Below are positions 1 through 12,823 of a stretch of DNA of 64,000 nucleotides, piece after piece; position 1 is the first letter of the stretch, and each line of letters opens with the position of its first letter. The stretch is from Klebsormidium nitens (taxonomy: Eukaryota > Streptophyta > Klebsormidiophyceae > Klebsormidiales > Klebsormidiaceae), in contig DF236984.1 of assembly GCA_000708835.1 (NCBI GenBank), forward strand, positions 228,384 through 292,383, read 5' to 3'. A program made the position numbers and the translations under genes. The notes below the pieces were generated by a model. That model ran no database searches. It was given only the letters and a program-made list of their open reading frames with translations, and was not told where the DNA came from.

Positions 1-3000
1 CCACGTCAATACCGGGGAGTACCCTCGCTGCCGAGGCGCAAAGCATCCGCGATCGGCAACGGCGGATTGCTGAAATCACGGAGATGATACATGTGAGTTT
101 CGAGGCGTTTTGAGTTTCTATCGAGTGGCGGAGTCGCCAGTGGAAGGTTTGCCGATCTTGCTTGTACTACATGGTAGGAAGATACGTTATTATGTTTGAA
201 ATTAGAACGAATCCCTGCAGAGCTGCTCGAACCGCTTAAGCCATAAGGTCTACTGCGAAGGAGCATCTTCCAGTGGATGTTTCTTCCCTGGCTTTCCTCG
301 TCCGAGTCTTCGTTAGGTGCAGCAAATGACAATACTTCGCTCATTAAGGCTGCTCTTATTCAATTCTCTCCGTTCACCATCTGCCTAGCTACTTCGATTT
401 GTCCGGACAAGTTTCAATTGCCCTTGGAACGCTGTCTACTCCGAGTTTGAAAGTGTTACTTTTTTGACTTGCTTCAGAGTGTCTGACAGCATTCCAGTTG
501 ATCTGATTGCTTCGCTTATAGTCGTTTGACGCTATAGATTGTTTGACAACATCCTAGTTGATCTGATTGCTTCGCTTCAGAGTTGTTGACGCTCATCATA
601 GGACGGAACCCAAAGCAACGGCCTGCGGTTCCCCTCAACCGCTTCAAGCGGCGAACTCGTCACACTCTCATTGCTTGGATACCTTGTCTTTCTTGTGAAA
701 CAACTGTGAATCTTCCGTCAAGCAATCAACAATTATCCCCGTTTACCCCTTCAGGTGGCGAGTTTGTTGCACGATGATGTTCTGGACTCTTCCGACACGC
801 GACGGGGCATCAGCTCGCTGAACTTTCTGATGGGGAACAAGCTGGCGGTTCTGGCTGGGGACTTTCTGCTCGCGCGTGCGTCCGTAGCGTTGGCATCCTT
901 GCGAAACGTTGAGGTGAGGGCGTCAAACCCTTGGTTCTCGTTTCTTGCGGACTTTCCTTGACGATATGGTCGATCGTTGGTGTCTTGGTCCCCCGTTTCC
1001 AAGTGCGACGTTGCAGTGTTCCTAGGGCCGAAGATGACAAGAGACGTTTTCTGTCGTGCCTGTTTTGATGTGTTTCGTCTCATCGAGCCGCTTCCAAAGG
1101 TCTGCTGTTAGAGGTTGGACTGGAACGAAAGCAATTGGAGACATAGAAAGCACGATGCCTACGACCAAGAAGTCGCCGAGTCTCTTCGTAAAGCGGAGGC
1201 TAAAGGTCAGCAGAGGAGGGCCGATCAAAGGCCCTTGCTATTTTCAAGTAGTTGCCTTCTGTCTCGCAGATATTGGAGCATCTGGTTTCGCCCAGATCAC
1301 AAACACGATGAGGATGCGAAGCCAACCTTTGCTACCCAAAAACCGACTTCCATTGAAAGCTTGCGAATGTGCTTACTAGGTGTGTGAGGTGCTGCCGGCA
1401 GCATGTGGTGGTGGGCGGGACCATAGATTTCTGCGAGTTTAAAATTCCTAGCTTCCGAAACCAAAATCCTAGCTTCCGAAACCTTGACCCCTTCACACTG
1501 ATGGAGCCGCTGTTGCACGCGCTGGAGCGCCCACGGTCGATCACTACATCAAGAAGACCGTGCATCCCGTAAGTAAAGAGTAAACTTGTCAATATCCCTC
1601 AGATTGCCTGTTATAACGTCCTTAACCCCATCTGAACCCCTATCATAACCCGTTCCAGGTGATTGAGTTGCTGTCGCGCGTGCTGGAGCACCTGGTGTCG
1701 GGCGAGATCATGCAGATGACGGGCGAGCCGGAGGCGCGCTGCAGCTTCGACTACTACATCAAGAAGACGTACAACAAGACGGCCAGCCTCATCGCCAACA
1801 GCTGCAAGTCGGTCGCGATCCTCGGGGGCCAGCCGCCGGACGTTGCGGGGCTTGCGTACGACTACGGACGACATTTGGTGAGAACAATATAGCTCTTGCG
1901 TTTCTAGTTTCGAATCTTTGGAAAAGGTTTGGTCAGGTCAAGGTTACCGACAATTGCAAGTCGGTCGTTATCATTGGGGCCCAACCGCTGGATGCGCAGA
2001 GGTGCCGCACGACTACGGACGGCTCTTGGTAGAAAACCGGCTTTCGGATGTCGGTTCTGATTACAGAATAAACGCTGAAGTAATATCACCTGAGGGGTGA
2101 GAATCTACATGTGGTATTCGGTCACCGAAGTTCATTACAAGAACGTAAGTCGGTTGCAAATGTTTGGGGCCAGGAGGTCCATCTCAAGGTTGCCTAGGTT
2201 CGTCGACTGGCCCAGCGGTGCGATTCTTTTCTCCGTCAACACACAACATTAAGCCAGCCAATCAGTGATCCACATCTCCAGCTGTCGACCAATATTTCAA
2301 CGCGGAAATCGGCTTCCTAAACGCAGATCTCCTCTCGAGTTGTAGGGACTGGCGTTTCAGATCGTGGACGACCTTCTCGACTTCGTGGGCACCAGCCTGG
2401 TGTTGGGCAAGCCGGCACTGGCCGACTTAAATCAGGTAAGCTCGTTGAGACAGCCTTACTTCAGCGCGCGTGCGCCAAAGTCAGGCTTTCCGCACGTTAT
2501 CTTTCCGATCCTACCTTTTTTTCTGATCGTACGGGTTTGCGCTGGAGCAGCATTCCACTTCGGCGTCGATCCCTGGGGAACTTCTCGAACAAGTCGAGTT
2601 CGGTTTTGCTGCTGAAAGCTTCGAGTGCTTGTCAAGACTAGAGCCATGAGAGCGGCACGCTAGCTTGCGGCATTCCTTATGCACTTATGCACTTATGAAC
2701 ACCACTTAGACAGCATCTTCGTTTACCTCTACTTCCGTAATGAGCCGGCTGCTTAGGAAGCCGTTAGGACTAGTCCCTGCCCTGTTCGACTTCGCGTTTC
2801 TATAGGAGGAGCTTAGAGGATGTAGTGCATTCGTGTTTTTCTGTCGGACCGGATCCACTCTGCATCATCGACCAACCTTGCTTGGGGGCCTCACGCTTGG
2901 GGCAGACGCCCGGAGAAGTTGCTGTCAAGTTGCCTGAGCCAGACTTCAGGACGTGGTCGATGCCGTCAAGATGCTTGACCTGACAAGTGACGTTATCGCC

Positions 3001-3809
3001 GGTTTTTGGCAGGGCATTGCAACGGCGCCGGTGCTGTTTGCGGCCGAGGAGTTCCCTATGATGGAAGACCTGATAAAGCGGAAGTTCGCTCGGAGCGGCG
3101 ATGTTGAGCAGGTGAGCCAGGAAACTCTACGAAGCTTGAAACATTGAAATCTGCTGCGACGCGAAAACGAGGAACGATGGGCAGCACCCGGCAGCTGCCG
3201 GGTTCCAACATGCGGTAAATGCGAGACTTGTTTACGGAATTCTCAAACGGTTTCATAAACGAGGAGTTTGCAGCAGGTCTTTGTCCCCTACCTTCGTGCA
3301 TTCGCTGCTTAGAGCTCAGATTAGCGCCTCACTGGCCACTCGTACTCCTAAGCTCACCCACGCAAGCACGAACGCTTTCTCAATGATGGATATGTTCAAG
3401 CTCTGTGCCGCTGCAATAATTCATACAGCACTTCGAAAAGGCTGCGTCAGATCACCTCATGTCCTGATTGTTGCGACTTTAATTGCAAGAATCAGAATAC
3501 ATTTTTGTCCTGTCAAGGCGGCCCAATTTTGTCACTCACGCTAATTTTCGGCCCGTGCATCTTGGGCTAGAAGGAGATTGCAATTAATGGTGCGCCGTAG
3601 GGCTTGACTACTTTCATACGATCGTGCAGGCTCTTCAATGGGTACAACAAAGCAAGGGCTTGGAGCGGGCTCGAGAGCTGGCTGCGTATCACGCTTCGCA
3701 GGCAGTGCTGGCCATCGAAAGGCTTCCTCCTCCAGAGTCACAAGGGGCCGCACAAAGTCGACGAGCCCTCGTTGACCTCACACAACGGGTACTGACACGG
3801 AAAAAGTGA
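1..3809 (+). CDS. SPS: Solanesyl (all-trans polyprenyl) diphosphate synthase, 3' six exons
   Basis: Condenses isopentenyl diphosphate units onto an allylic primer to make the long prenyl tail of ubiquinone or plastoquinone; expected in mitochondrion or plastid. Exons: <3-92, 755-913, 1659-1877, 2346-2435, 3013-3111, 3630-3809, all joined in phase 0, giving 278 residues and a TGA stop at 3807-3809. The first exon runs off the left edge, so the N-terminus and any transit peptide are missing. The first aspartate-rich motif (HDDVLD) opens exon 2, followed by the SSLNFLMGNKLAVLAGDFLL-type stretch. EHLVSGEIMQMT and KTASLI follow in exon 3. The second aspartate-rich motif (DDLLDF) lies in exon 4. 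The C-terminus (SRRALVDLTQRVLTR) is typical of plant solanesyl synthases. All residues needed for catalysis in this part appear present. The introns carry decayed copies of exon 3 (separate entries). Confidence 0.93.
484..593 (+). repeat. 60-bp tandem duplication in an intron of the solanesyl synthase gene
   Basis: Two adjacent copies begin at 484 and 544. They share the 21-base core at 499-519/559-579 (GTTGATCTG..TTCGCTT) and flanking TGACA and TTGACGCT motifs. The period is exactly 60 bp. Confidence 0.8.
1501..1570 (+). repeat. Relic copy of solanesyl synthase exon 3 in its upstream intron
   Basis: Within intron 2, a short stretch resembles the start of exon 3 (leucine-rich GTTGC..CTGGAG) and then a second piece of it (ACTACATCAAGAAGAC, 16 bases identical to exon 3). 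The pieces are closer together than in the exon and no long reading frame survives, so it looks like an internally deleted duplicate, not an alternative exon. Confidence 0.6.
1937..2180 (+). repeat. Two relic copies of the 3' end of solanesyl synthase exon 3
   Basis: Positions 1937-2028 resemble the last third of exon 3: TGCAAGTCGGTCG, GGGGCC, CCGCTGGA and CGACTACGGACG occur in the same order, and the copy ends next to another GT-like donor. A weaker copy follows at about 2139-2180 (AAGTCGGT..TTTGGGGCCAGGAGG). Both lie just after the real exon 3 donor and contain frame-breaking changes. Confidence 0.6.
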
Positions 3810-5347
3810 AGCAGAAGTGGGCACGTGCGAGCGGAAGCTTATGTTTGGATGCACGCTCACAGTCAAGGTAACGGAGACAGTTGGGCGGGGTTACGCATCA
3901 GCTTATTTTTGCCTTATTAGGTAAGTATTACAATCTGGTGGTTTATCCAGTTCATTGTATAGCTTCAGCTTTAAGCCTGCGCTTCTTGCCAAGAAAAGCT
4001 ACTTGTGCGGCGGGCGGCGGGCTTGGCGGCTTGCGGATGTTCTCATGGTTGCACGGCATTCCTGGTATAGTGCATTCTGATTTGGCATGTGCATCTGCGC
4101 CAGGGCTGCCGCGAGAACAGTTTCTTTCTAAGTTTGGAACTTCGGAAGAAAGAGGCGGCTGGCCAGCAGCGCAAGATGGTACTCATGGTCTGGCAAACTC
4201 ACCTGAAGCATCCCAACAAAAGGTGTTTCCACGATATGTATGCCCAGACATGCATCATGTCACTTGGCCGGCATGGCCGACGCCCGGCCGCGTTGCGACA
4301 GTACAATCTCCCTGCACGCGGCAGTTACATGCAGATTGGCCGCGGGCGGCATGCAGTGCAGTGTCGGACCCGTGTGCACTGCGGCAGTCTTGACAGTGAT
4401 CCGATCTTGCCATGTCCCAGAGCTAGATCCCTTCACGAGCGCGGGGCATGTTGCAACTTGCAACAGAGCATGATTAAGAATTCGAATGATGTTCCGTGGC
4501 GTCTAGATCTAGGCTCCGTTTATGCAAGTTCTGTTGTATCATGCATTAAAGTATCATTGTCGCCGCACCCGCACTAGCTCGCTGCGTGCGGGCGGCCCTC
4601 TACTTGTGCATGTAATCGCTATCGCGGTCCGACCGATATCAGGCTCGTGACGCGGGCACGGGGTATACTATGTTGAACAGCCTTCGTCCACCAGGGCCTC
4701 CGATGAGTCCTTCACTGCGCAATGGCTTGTAAATAGGTAGTTTGCGCAGCCCGGCGGCCGGCCCGGCGCGCCTATGTGCGCGAGCTCAGGCCAGGCCCGC
4801 GGCCGGGCCGCCCGCCCGGGTCGGACGCGGCCGCCCGGCCCACTAGCCGGCCGCCGCACGGCCGACGGAAACCCCGGCGCCAGGGCGGGGCGCCGATGTG
4901 CGTTCAGTTGCATTTTTCTGCTCAAGCCTGACGCTCATGACTTCTGCCCAGGACCACGCGTTTAAAACCCGTTTCAAAACGTCCCAGCTTAGCTTGCGTG
5001 GTCAAAAAAGCCATCTTGAAGGTCCGTTGAACTTAGCTGGACCAGATCTGCTGCAGTTCATCATGCAGCTCCGACGGGCTGCAGGAGAAACAGAAAAGTG
5101 ACGTCAGTGTTCTGACCCTCAATCTAGCTGCAGCAAACAAAACGCCCTGAGTTGCGGCAACGAGACAGGAATGAACAAGGAAGGAGCCGCTTGCAGGGAG
5201 CAGGCTGAGGTTGCTGTGGCCCTTACAGATAGCGTGTCAGAGACGTGTAGCCCCAGAAAGGGGACACCAATATGCACTACCCCAGCTTGAAGCCTTGAAG
5301 CTGGCCCCTTGAAGAGAAAGCAACAACTTTGTAGCTAAAGAGGTGTC
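3810..5347. other. Intergenic stretch, no gene recognised
   Basis: Holds the 3' flank of the solanesyl synthase gene and the 5' flank of the armadillo gene. A GC-rich patch lies at about 4740-4890. Open frames here lack splice-consistent neighbours or recognisable domains and look random. Confidence 0.6.
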
Positions 5348-8300
5348 ATGTCGTGGGCGGACGTGGACGTCTTTCTGTGCCAAAGACATTGGCTCCAACC
5401 AAGCAACATTGCCGCGTTGCTAGGGCGGCTGGAGACATTTGTGGCCGTAAATGAGGATCCAGGGCGGAGCCCTTATTACAAAAACCAGGTGAGCTGGCTT
5501 CATGAGTGGAAAGTAGAGGGCATGAGGACATATATAGTAAAGCTCACCAGGATTTTTAAACATGTATACGGCTGCCCTTCATGAACGGCTGCCAAGAGTA
5601 CAAAGCGGGACACTAGATACTCCGCTTAATCAGGGGTGGCATCTTGCACCACCATTTCAAACACTCAGCCTCACAGGTTCAGGCTCATGATGATGACGAG
5701 TAAATCTGGGGCGTAGCTGCGGTGTGAAGCTAGGCACTAATGAGATCAAAATGACAGTCTAAACATTCAAGGGGATCTCACAAGTCGCTGGCCTTGGGCA
5801 GCGAATCCTTTTGCCATGCTCTTTTTCAGATAGATAATCTTAGAAACGAGGAGACTACCTGAGTCTCGATCATGCAGCCAGGAAGGTGCTCAGAGCATGC
5901 AATCATCCTTTGCACTGAGCCCGCACTGATGCTAAATCTATTTTTGACCAGCTCTCCTAGAATTGCTGCTCGTAGCTCACTAATGATCTTATTAACGTAA
6001 CTCTTACAGCATCCGCTTGATAGTCTCGTGAACGACTCGGACCTCAAGCTTCGCTTATTATATTTGCGCCGGAAGCCTCAACCTGTTCCAGATCCATCCC
6101 TCAGCTTTGTAGCTGAATCGCAATTCTTTAGAATGCCCCGACGCTTGACCGCTCAAAATCGTATCCTTTGAAATCCATACCATCAGCAGCACCGAGTGAA
6201 GTCTTGCAACCTGAGCAAGCTCAACGAGATCTGCCCGCAATCCTCTGACACCAGATCTGCACATTCTTACAGCATGCTGACTCGCTCGACCGCCTGGTGT
6301 CGCTTCTCAAGGACCCGGGCATCGAGCAGCACCCGGGGCTGGCACTCGCAGCGCTGAAAGCGCTCAAAATACTCTCCCGAAAGACGTGTAATCACTCGGG
6401 TATGCGACGGGATGAGAAAAAGGACGGCAACGCGATTCAAGCCGTCCTCCGCTTTCTGCAGGTACGTAGACCCTTATGTTTTAACGGGAGTGCGGAAGTA
6501 AAAGTTTGCTTCAAAGTTCAACATCGGCGTGCACACGCAGGCTGGTGCATTAAGGGAGCAGTTCGCCAATGTAGGACATGACTTTTCTCACCTCGTTGAT
6601 TGAAAAACCATCTGTGAAGACCTTGTCGCAGTTGCTTCCTTCCAATCTCACCCCCTCTACTTTCCCACCAGACAAAAGGCACCAAAATCGTGAAGCCCGG
6701 AACAGATGCTTGCCCGTCTCTTTCCAGTCTACCTACGGTTTTCGTTGAAAGTAACGTGCTTCGGCTTCTGATCAGTGCGTTTAGACGCCTTATCAGGAAT
6801 ATCTCAGAATCTTGTGTCGTGAGCACAGCCATGAAATGGAAGAATGCCGTTGGTCGCAATGATGATTTCCTTGGGAAAAACTCAAGCCTTCATCTGTGCA
6901 GGCTCCTGGGAAAGTAGACGAGAGCATCGCGGCGGAGGCTGCAAACGTCCTTATGAATCCCTGCTTCGAAAAGGAGAACGTGGAGGTAGTGCTCCTGAAC
7001 GAGGGCTGCATTCCACCAATGGTGAGCGTCGGCCAAACTTGCCGACGTTTTGTCACCTTCAACTTGAAAGGCCCTTGGCAGTCAAAGCTCCTTTGCTTTT
7101 GAAACTTCGCAGGGTTTGTCTTACCTTCATGAGTAGGGAGCTGGTAACTTCCTGCGAAGAGAACATGCGAAGCTCGAAGTGCGTTTGGGGCTCGGTTTTA
7201 TTTCAGATGGCTCTGATAATTAACTGCTTATTTTGCGTCACCCTGACGTAAGAGCGCGCTCAAGTGCAAAATCAAAGCCTCAAGAAACGTCACTGCTCTT
7301 TCTGTTACTGTAGACCTGAGCCTGACACACCCATGACGTCACCGTGGGCATCTGCTGGCGCCAACGTCGTCGCTGACGTCATCTTTGCAATCACTCTATT
7401 CTGCATCAGCATCACTAGCTAGTGCCCTGCCATCCTGCCAGGGTGACGTTTGACGGCTCGCTAACGTGACGTGTCGTGACGCATGCTTTGTAACGCCTTG
7501 CCGTCTTCCAAGGAAACACGCAGTGCCTTAACTGTGCTGTCAACCTGCTCAAGACATACTTTGAACGAGATCTGGGTCTGCCTATCTAAGCATTCAAGAA
7601 ACTCGACGTTGATGCGGCGGATACCGGGCCATTAATGTCAGCCTTCTTAGAAGGTTCACGCCTTCTATGCGTAGGAGCCTTCGCTTCCAGACGCAGAGCC
7701 CTTGTTGGCGACCTTACTCAAAGACTTACCCACATGAAGCTGCCCCTTCCGGTCGCCACCTTTGGGTGCCTTCGACAAGGGGACAAACGTTGTGTCCGGC
7801 GACCCTCGCGCCAATATAAGCTGCAGGCTCGTTAAAGCTCGTCACCATAACCGTCCATGCCAGCGTCTTCTTGGGCGACTCCCGTGAGGTTTGGCGACCC
7901 GCTGAACCCGTTGCGAGTTTCTGCAGGTCGCCTTCTTGGGCGCGGCGGACGAGAACCTCCAGGCAAACGTGGCCGGCGTGCTGCAGAGCGTGTGATTCCC
8001 GAAAGACGGCTGTGGGCGACGCGTCGTGCGGGACGCAGAAGCGATTCCACCTCTAGTCGCTCTGTTGGCGTCTGAAAGCCTGAAGGTAAGGGTTGACAGG
8101 CTGCATTCACTTGGAATTCACTTGTCTGAGGCGGACACTTTCTGAGAGGCCGAGTCACGCCAGAGCCTTTTTGATTGAAACGGAGGCTCAGGAGAGATTT
8201 TAAGCGGACGTATTGAGCGGGATACATGAGAACGATATATGTTCGCGGTTTTCTTCGCGGTTTCGAACAGCCAAGCGGTGGAATAATCCTGCAGCAAGCA

Positions 8301-10360
8301 ATAGATGTAGGTGAGGGAGTCTACCTTCGACCAAGTCCAGATCCGCGGAGATTTGAAAGGCTGGTGGTCCCGAAGAAGCATCAGTTTTGAAGAATCCATT
8401 AGCACTTTGAAAGCGCATCTGGACGCATTGCAAACGGAGGATATTTGGCCGCTGCACCGATATACAGAAGGCCACACGTGTACCATTCTTGCGTCTCGAG
8501 TACTGGAAGGAGCAGCCCCTCCTATAGCTGGGAAAGTTAACAAAAACGCATGCATTTTTCTATACAGTGCAGCTTTTGGAAAAGTGGAGCGCGGTGTGAG
8601 GCGTTACGAAGTCTTCCTAGGGAGATGACAACTGTCACGCGCGCGCATGCGCCTTGGCAATTTTCCTGAAAGGTGTCTAACACAGTGGCAAAGCCCCAAA
8701 TAATTTCCTTGCATCCCTAATTGGGCAACCGAGAGAGAGGAACAATAAAATGCTTGGATTGCCCTCCTTAGATCACCGTTCTGGACGGAGCTTTCTGCAC
8801 TGACTTGGTGCAATCTCTCACATCAATGCTTGCCGTTTTCAGGTCCGGACAGGTGCCTTGGGCGCCCTTCACAACATTAGCAGCGACCCATGCTCTACCG
8901 GCATTATCCGCCGGAAGAACGGGATTCCGCCCATTATGAAGCTCCTCCGAAGGTGTGCTATGGCTCATCTCACTTTGTGGTGAAATGGTCCTTGAGCAGT
9001 TGCACTTGTTAGAGGCCAGCTTGCAGCGCTTTCTCCTTACGCCTTTGCTTGGGGTTTTCCGCTCAATGGGCCTACCAACTAGATTACCGAGCTTTCTTCA
9101 AAACTGGTCCCGTCAAGCTGGGCTTTGTTTCCCCGGGCCCTGCTGTTACTTGAGGTAGACGTCCGAGACGGTCGTCATTTAGCGGCAGAGGGATGCATTC
9201 CAGATCGATCTATGTTCAGCGATCTTTGCATTTGCGCAACCTCTCGATGTTGCAGGTCTTACTTAGCGCTCTTTCAAGTATCAGGAGCGTCTTTAGCAAA
9301 GTGGGCTCCTCTCACGGCCTGTTTGCATGTGCACCTATCTGTTCACCAGAACTAGTAAGAGGAAGCATGAAACAAAGGAGCACTTGGAGAACAAATGTGA
9401 CAGCGTTTTGCTACTTGCAGCCTGTGCTCGTGCTGCTTGCGGGCGAGGAAAAAGGGACATAAGCAGCTGCCCCGGAATTAAAGTTCGTTAACTTCAAGCG
9501 TTTGTGTTCCGAGTTAAGGTCACTCAGAGCCCTTAGGACGGCCAACCCAGTGTTGAAGTCTAAACCCAATTTTACCCATCTTTGCAGCCCGCAGGCTGCG
9601 ATCGCCCAGTCCGCGGCCGGGGCACTGCAGAACGTCAGCCGAGAGGGGGAGAGCCGGCGAGTGATTCGGCGTGACAATGACGCCGTGGTGGCGCTCTTTG
9701 ACATGCTGGTCGACGGAAAGGAAGTGCGAACCCAGGTACTTTGGGACAGAGCCTACTCCCGAGCTTACTTCGGATGTCTTCTACGTATCAGCGCTGGTTT
9801 TCTCTCCTGTACTCACGTATGGGATGCTTGGCATTTCGGTGAGCTTTGCTTCCTCAAAGCTCTTCTTTGCTTCGCGCACACGCAATCGATCTATGATGTG
9901 GTAATTAATTTACGCTGTGCTAGTACGCTTTCATAGTTTACAGCGAGAAGTCAGGTTCACAACAACTTCTTCGAGGAAGTCTTTCAAATACTCGAATCGA
10001 CAAACTGATTCCGTCTTCGTAAATGCAGCCGCATGATCTGGACTCTGCAAAGTAATGGTTACGGGCTGATCCGATCGCTCAAGCAACGCCACTCTTTCGT
10101 ATCACGGACAGCGCACCGCGGATTTAACGCACTGTACTCTCGGAATGAAGTTACGGTCCTATGTTTCTGTGGTCCAGGTGTCTGCCGTGGGCGCACTTAT
10201 GAACATTCTTGGACCAGAGTTGGCGGAGAAAGGTAAGAGTAGCAAGGAGGAAAAGGCGGACCGTAAAGGCTTTGCGCGTATCATAACCAGTTGCCTAGTG
10301 ATGGGCATGGCATACGACGGCTTTTTTGGCGCGGGGGGTGCCGCGGCGTCAGTTCGGTGA
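5348..10360 (+). CDS. Armadillo-repeat protein, seven exons, one in-frame TGA
   Basis: Exons 5348-5488, 6273-6461, 6902-7021, 7927-8085, 8843-8952, 9588-9735 and 10178-10360 join with matching phases (0,0,0,0,2,0) into about 350 codons. The product is a helical scaffold of armadillo repeats: GCIPPM..VAFLGAADENLQANVAGVL, EAIPPLVALLASESLK, GALGALHNISSD, GIPPIMKLLRS and AAIAQSAAGALQNVSRE follow the roughly 42-residue arm pattern across exon junctions. The first exon encodes no obvious targeting signal. In exon 4 the codon at 7993-7995 is TGA, where repeat phasing suggests Cys or another small residue; the frame continues normally on both sides. This could be a recent nonsense mutation, a sequencing error or recoding. 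Binding partner unknown; no specific orthologue recognised. Confidence 0.75.
9140..9462 (+). repeat. Arm-repeat-like relic segments inside intron 5 of the armadillo gene
   Basis: Between exons 5 and 6, + strand frames read DGRHLAAEGCIPD (about 9155-9210) and, after a TTGCAG, PVLVLLAGEEKGT (9421-9462). These look like the end of one arm repeat and the start of another. The flanking real exons already join into a complete repeat (LLRS/PQAAIAQ), so these pieces are more likely decayed duplicated exons than needed coding sequence. Confidence 0.4.
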
Positions 10361-12338
10361 CACGAGGACAGACCTGACGGCCTAGAATCGTATAGCATGT
10401 GGACGGCAACGTCTACGGCCAATCATGTGTCGTTGCGCCGGGCCATTGAACCGAACAGATGTTCATCAGTCACGAGATTCCAGAAATAGCTTGTAGAACT
10501 GCATCAAGTCTCTAGGTCAGTAAAGAACGTGCCAACTATTAAGTTTAAGCTAGTAGAGCACGCGCTTGAAATCTGGACCAAATTTCTGAGCCTCATTCTA
10601 AGAGCGTAGTGCTCCAGCCAATCCAGACAAGACCGGACTAGAAGGAGATCTTCGTGCACAGCTCCACTGAGGACGTAGAGCAGAGTCATTTGCAGACGGA
10701 TCAAGCGGTTGCAGACACTCTCAATCAGTTACAGTTTGAGTAGAGCCAGGCAATGTCAAATATCTCCTGACTCCTGCATCGGGGCCGAAACGTGATCGTC
10801 AATGAGGGCCGCCGTGTGTACCAGGCAAAGAGGTTGACGTATGCATCACGAGGTTTGTTGTTTATTGTGTCATTGCCAGTGGTCATCTGCATTCTGGCAG
10901 CCCGGATATCTTAGTCTTAGCACATGCAAGGACGGATGAATGTTTGCGATTGAACATCATCTGACTGGTCATTTGACTGCTGATCTGAACCAAGCGCCCA
11001 GACCCGCGGGCCGTGCGCGGGCCTCTTTGCAAGAATTAAGGTTCACCGAGTATCAAGTGCAATGAGTGAACGGGCTGTTTTCCTCGTGAATTTTGGATTA
11101 AAGACTCCCCCGCGACTCAAAATCTTCGCGAATGCTGATCGACGGACCTGAGTGAAGGAACTGATCAAGAAGGCGAGTAGGAGATAACTGGGTGCCAGAT
11201 ACAGCTCCAGGACGTCTTTAATAAATAAGATCACTGGCTGATGTTTTTTGAGTTTAAAGATCTGTTCCAGATTTAGCACCGCATGCGCGCACCTTTCATG
11301 CTGGCGCCCTGTCAGGATCAGATGGGGGGGGGATCGATATAATGACTCAGTCCTTTTTTGAGTAGAAGACGCCACCGAAATCCGCAGTAGCCGGGTTACC
11401 GAGTCCCGCTGATCGCGCGACGCAGACCCATCGGCAACAAAAGCTCAAGTCACGCTGCCATGTCACAAGATCGTTGCTATACCCACCAACTTGACGATTC
11501 AGTGCAATCACGCGCGGAACTAGTGAGCTGCGCAGCGCACGCCAAGATTCATCCCTGGCAAACAATGATCGATACATTTATGTATGTCATGATGATCTGG
11601 AATTCGTCTAGAATTCTAGAATCTAAGTTTAATGGTAGGTGCTGCCGCATTGACACGTGGCCACGTGGTGCCATGAGGCTCCTCTGGCACGACTCTGTCA
11701 ACTTTAGCTGACAACATCTCATCTGCAGCACCGGTCAACCGGTAAGAGTGCTGCGAAGCTAAGCCGCACAGCCCCCCCACAGATAAAGTTCAAAGCTCAA
11801 TGAGTCAATCACCTGTACGGTAGGTCTATCATCTAGGTAGGTATGTACCTATCCCAGGTAATACCTATGTGAGGCTATGGTATCCGGTCGGCGGTCGTAG
11901 TATCCGAGGACCGTTGCTTGGCGCGGCCGCGCACAATGGTAGCGGCAACGCTTGCCACTGCCATCCAGATTCCACAGCTTGTGCAATGTGCCAATGTGCG
12001 TGATCGCATTCGGAAATGCTGAGTCCTTGCCGGCGGCCCCCATCATACCGGTAGTAGATACTAGACACCTGCCATCCTGGTACGGCACCCGACTACGGTA
12101 CAAGCCTTGGTACGATTGATTTATCGACATCTTTGCCATACTTAATATACCAATCATATCAATAAACGCCACACACGGCTGGCGCTGCGCTGGCAGTAGC
12201 TCGAGCAGCCACCTGGCACTCAAATAGGATTTATTGATTGTGATGAATGTTACGGTTACTGGTCAGTGGTAACTCTTGAAAATGTACTGTGTGCTCTGTG
12301 GTGACTTGAAGCGGCCTGTGACTTCCGGTAAGATTCAT

Positions 12339-12608
12339 GTACCGTACCGCCAAGGGAAATCGCCTGAAAATAAATATTTTGGGGTCGGTGCGAAAAGTTA
12401 GAAAGTAAATGGGACACTAACTGCGAAAAGGCGAAACTAAAGAATTACCTCAAAATGGCGAAAAGTCCTGTTTTGAAAGGCAGAAAAAGCAAAAAAATCC
12501 TTTGTGCGAAATGTAAAATAAATTCTCAACGCAACGGGTGAAACCTCAAAACGAACGAAATTAACTTTTCGCACCAAAAGGTGGCGAATTCCCTTGGCGG
12601 TACGGTAC
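12339..12608. mobile_element. MITE-like element with terminal inverted repeats
   Basis: A 270-bp non-coding segment whose 26-bp ends (12339-12364 and 12583-12608) are inverted copies with one mismatch; the core is CCGCCAAGGGAA and its complement TTCCCTTGGCGG. Further inside, TGCGAAAAGTTA recurs inverted near both ends, so imperfect arms extend to about 60 bp. The middle is AT-rich. GTAC sits at both outer edges and could be the target duplication or part of the terminus. No transposase is encoded, as expected for a non-autonomous DNA element. Confidence 0.75.
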
Positions 12609-12823
12609 CCCGACCAATCAAACAGGAATCAAACTGAAAACCCCAACCTTAATAATCACGCACTCCGCACCCCAACCCACCCTAACCACCAGACTAACCC
12701 CACCTGTCCCCCGGGTGTCACACGGCCGTTAGGTACCATAGGTCCAGAGTGATTGTCAGGGTACCTATCCGGACTTGTTGTAGGTACTAGGTTTGTACCG
12801 TCTCTATCATACATGTGCATTGT

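Noticed and set aside
4089-4577. 162-codon frame downstream of the solanesyl synthase gene
   Set aside because: No domain, no start context and no splice partners; probably 3' flank.
7993-7995. Selenocysteine codon in the armadillo protein
   Set aside because: No selenoprotein of this family is known to me and I could not identify a SECIS element; mutation or error is simpler. Kept only as a test.
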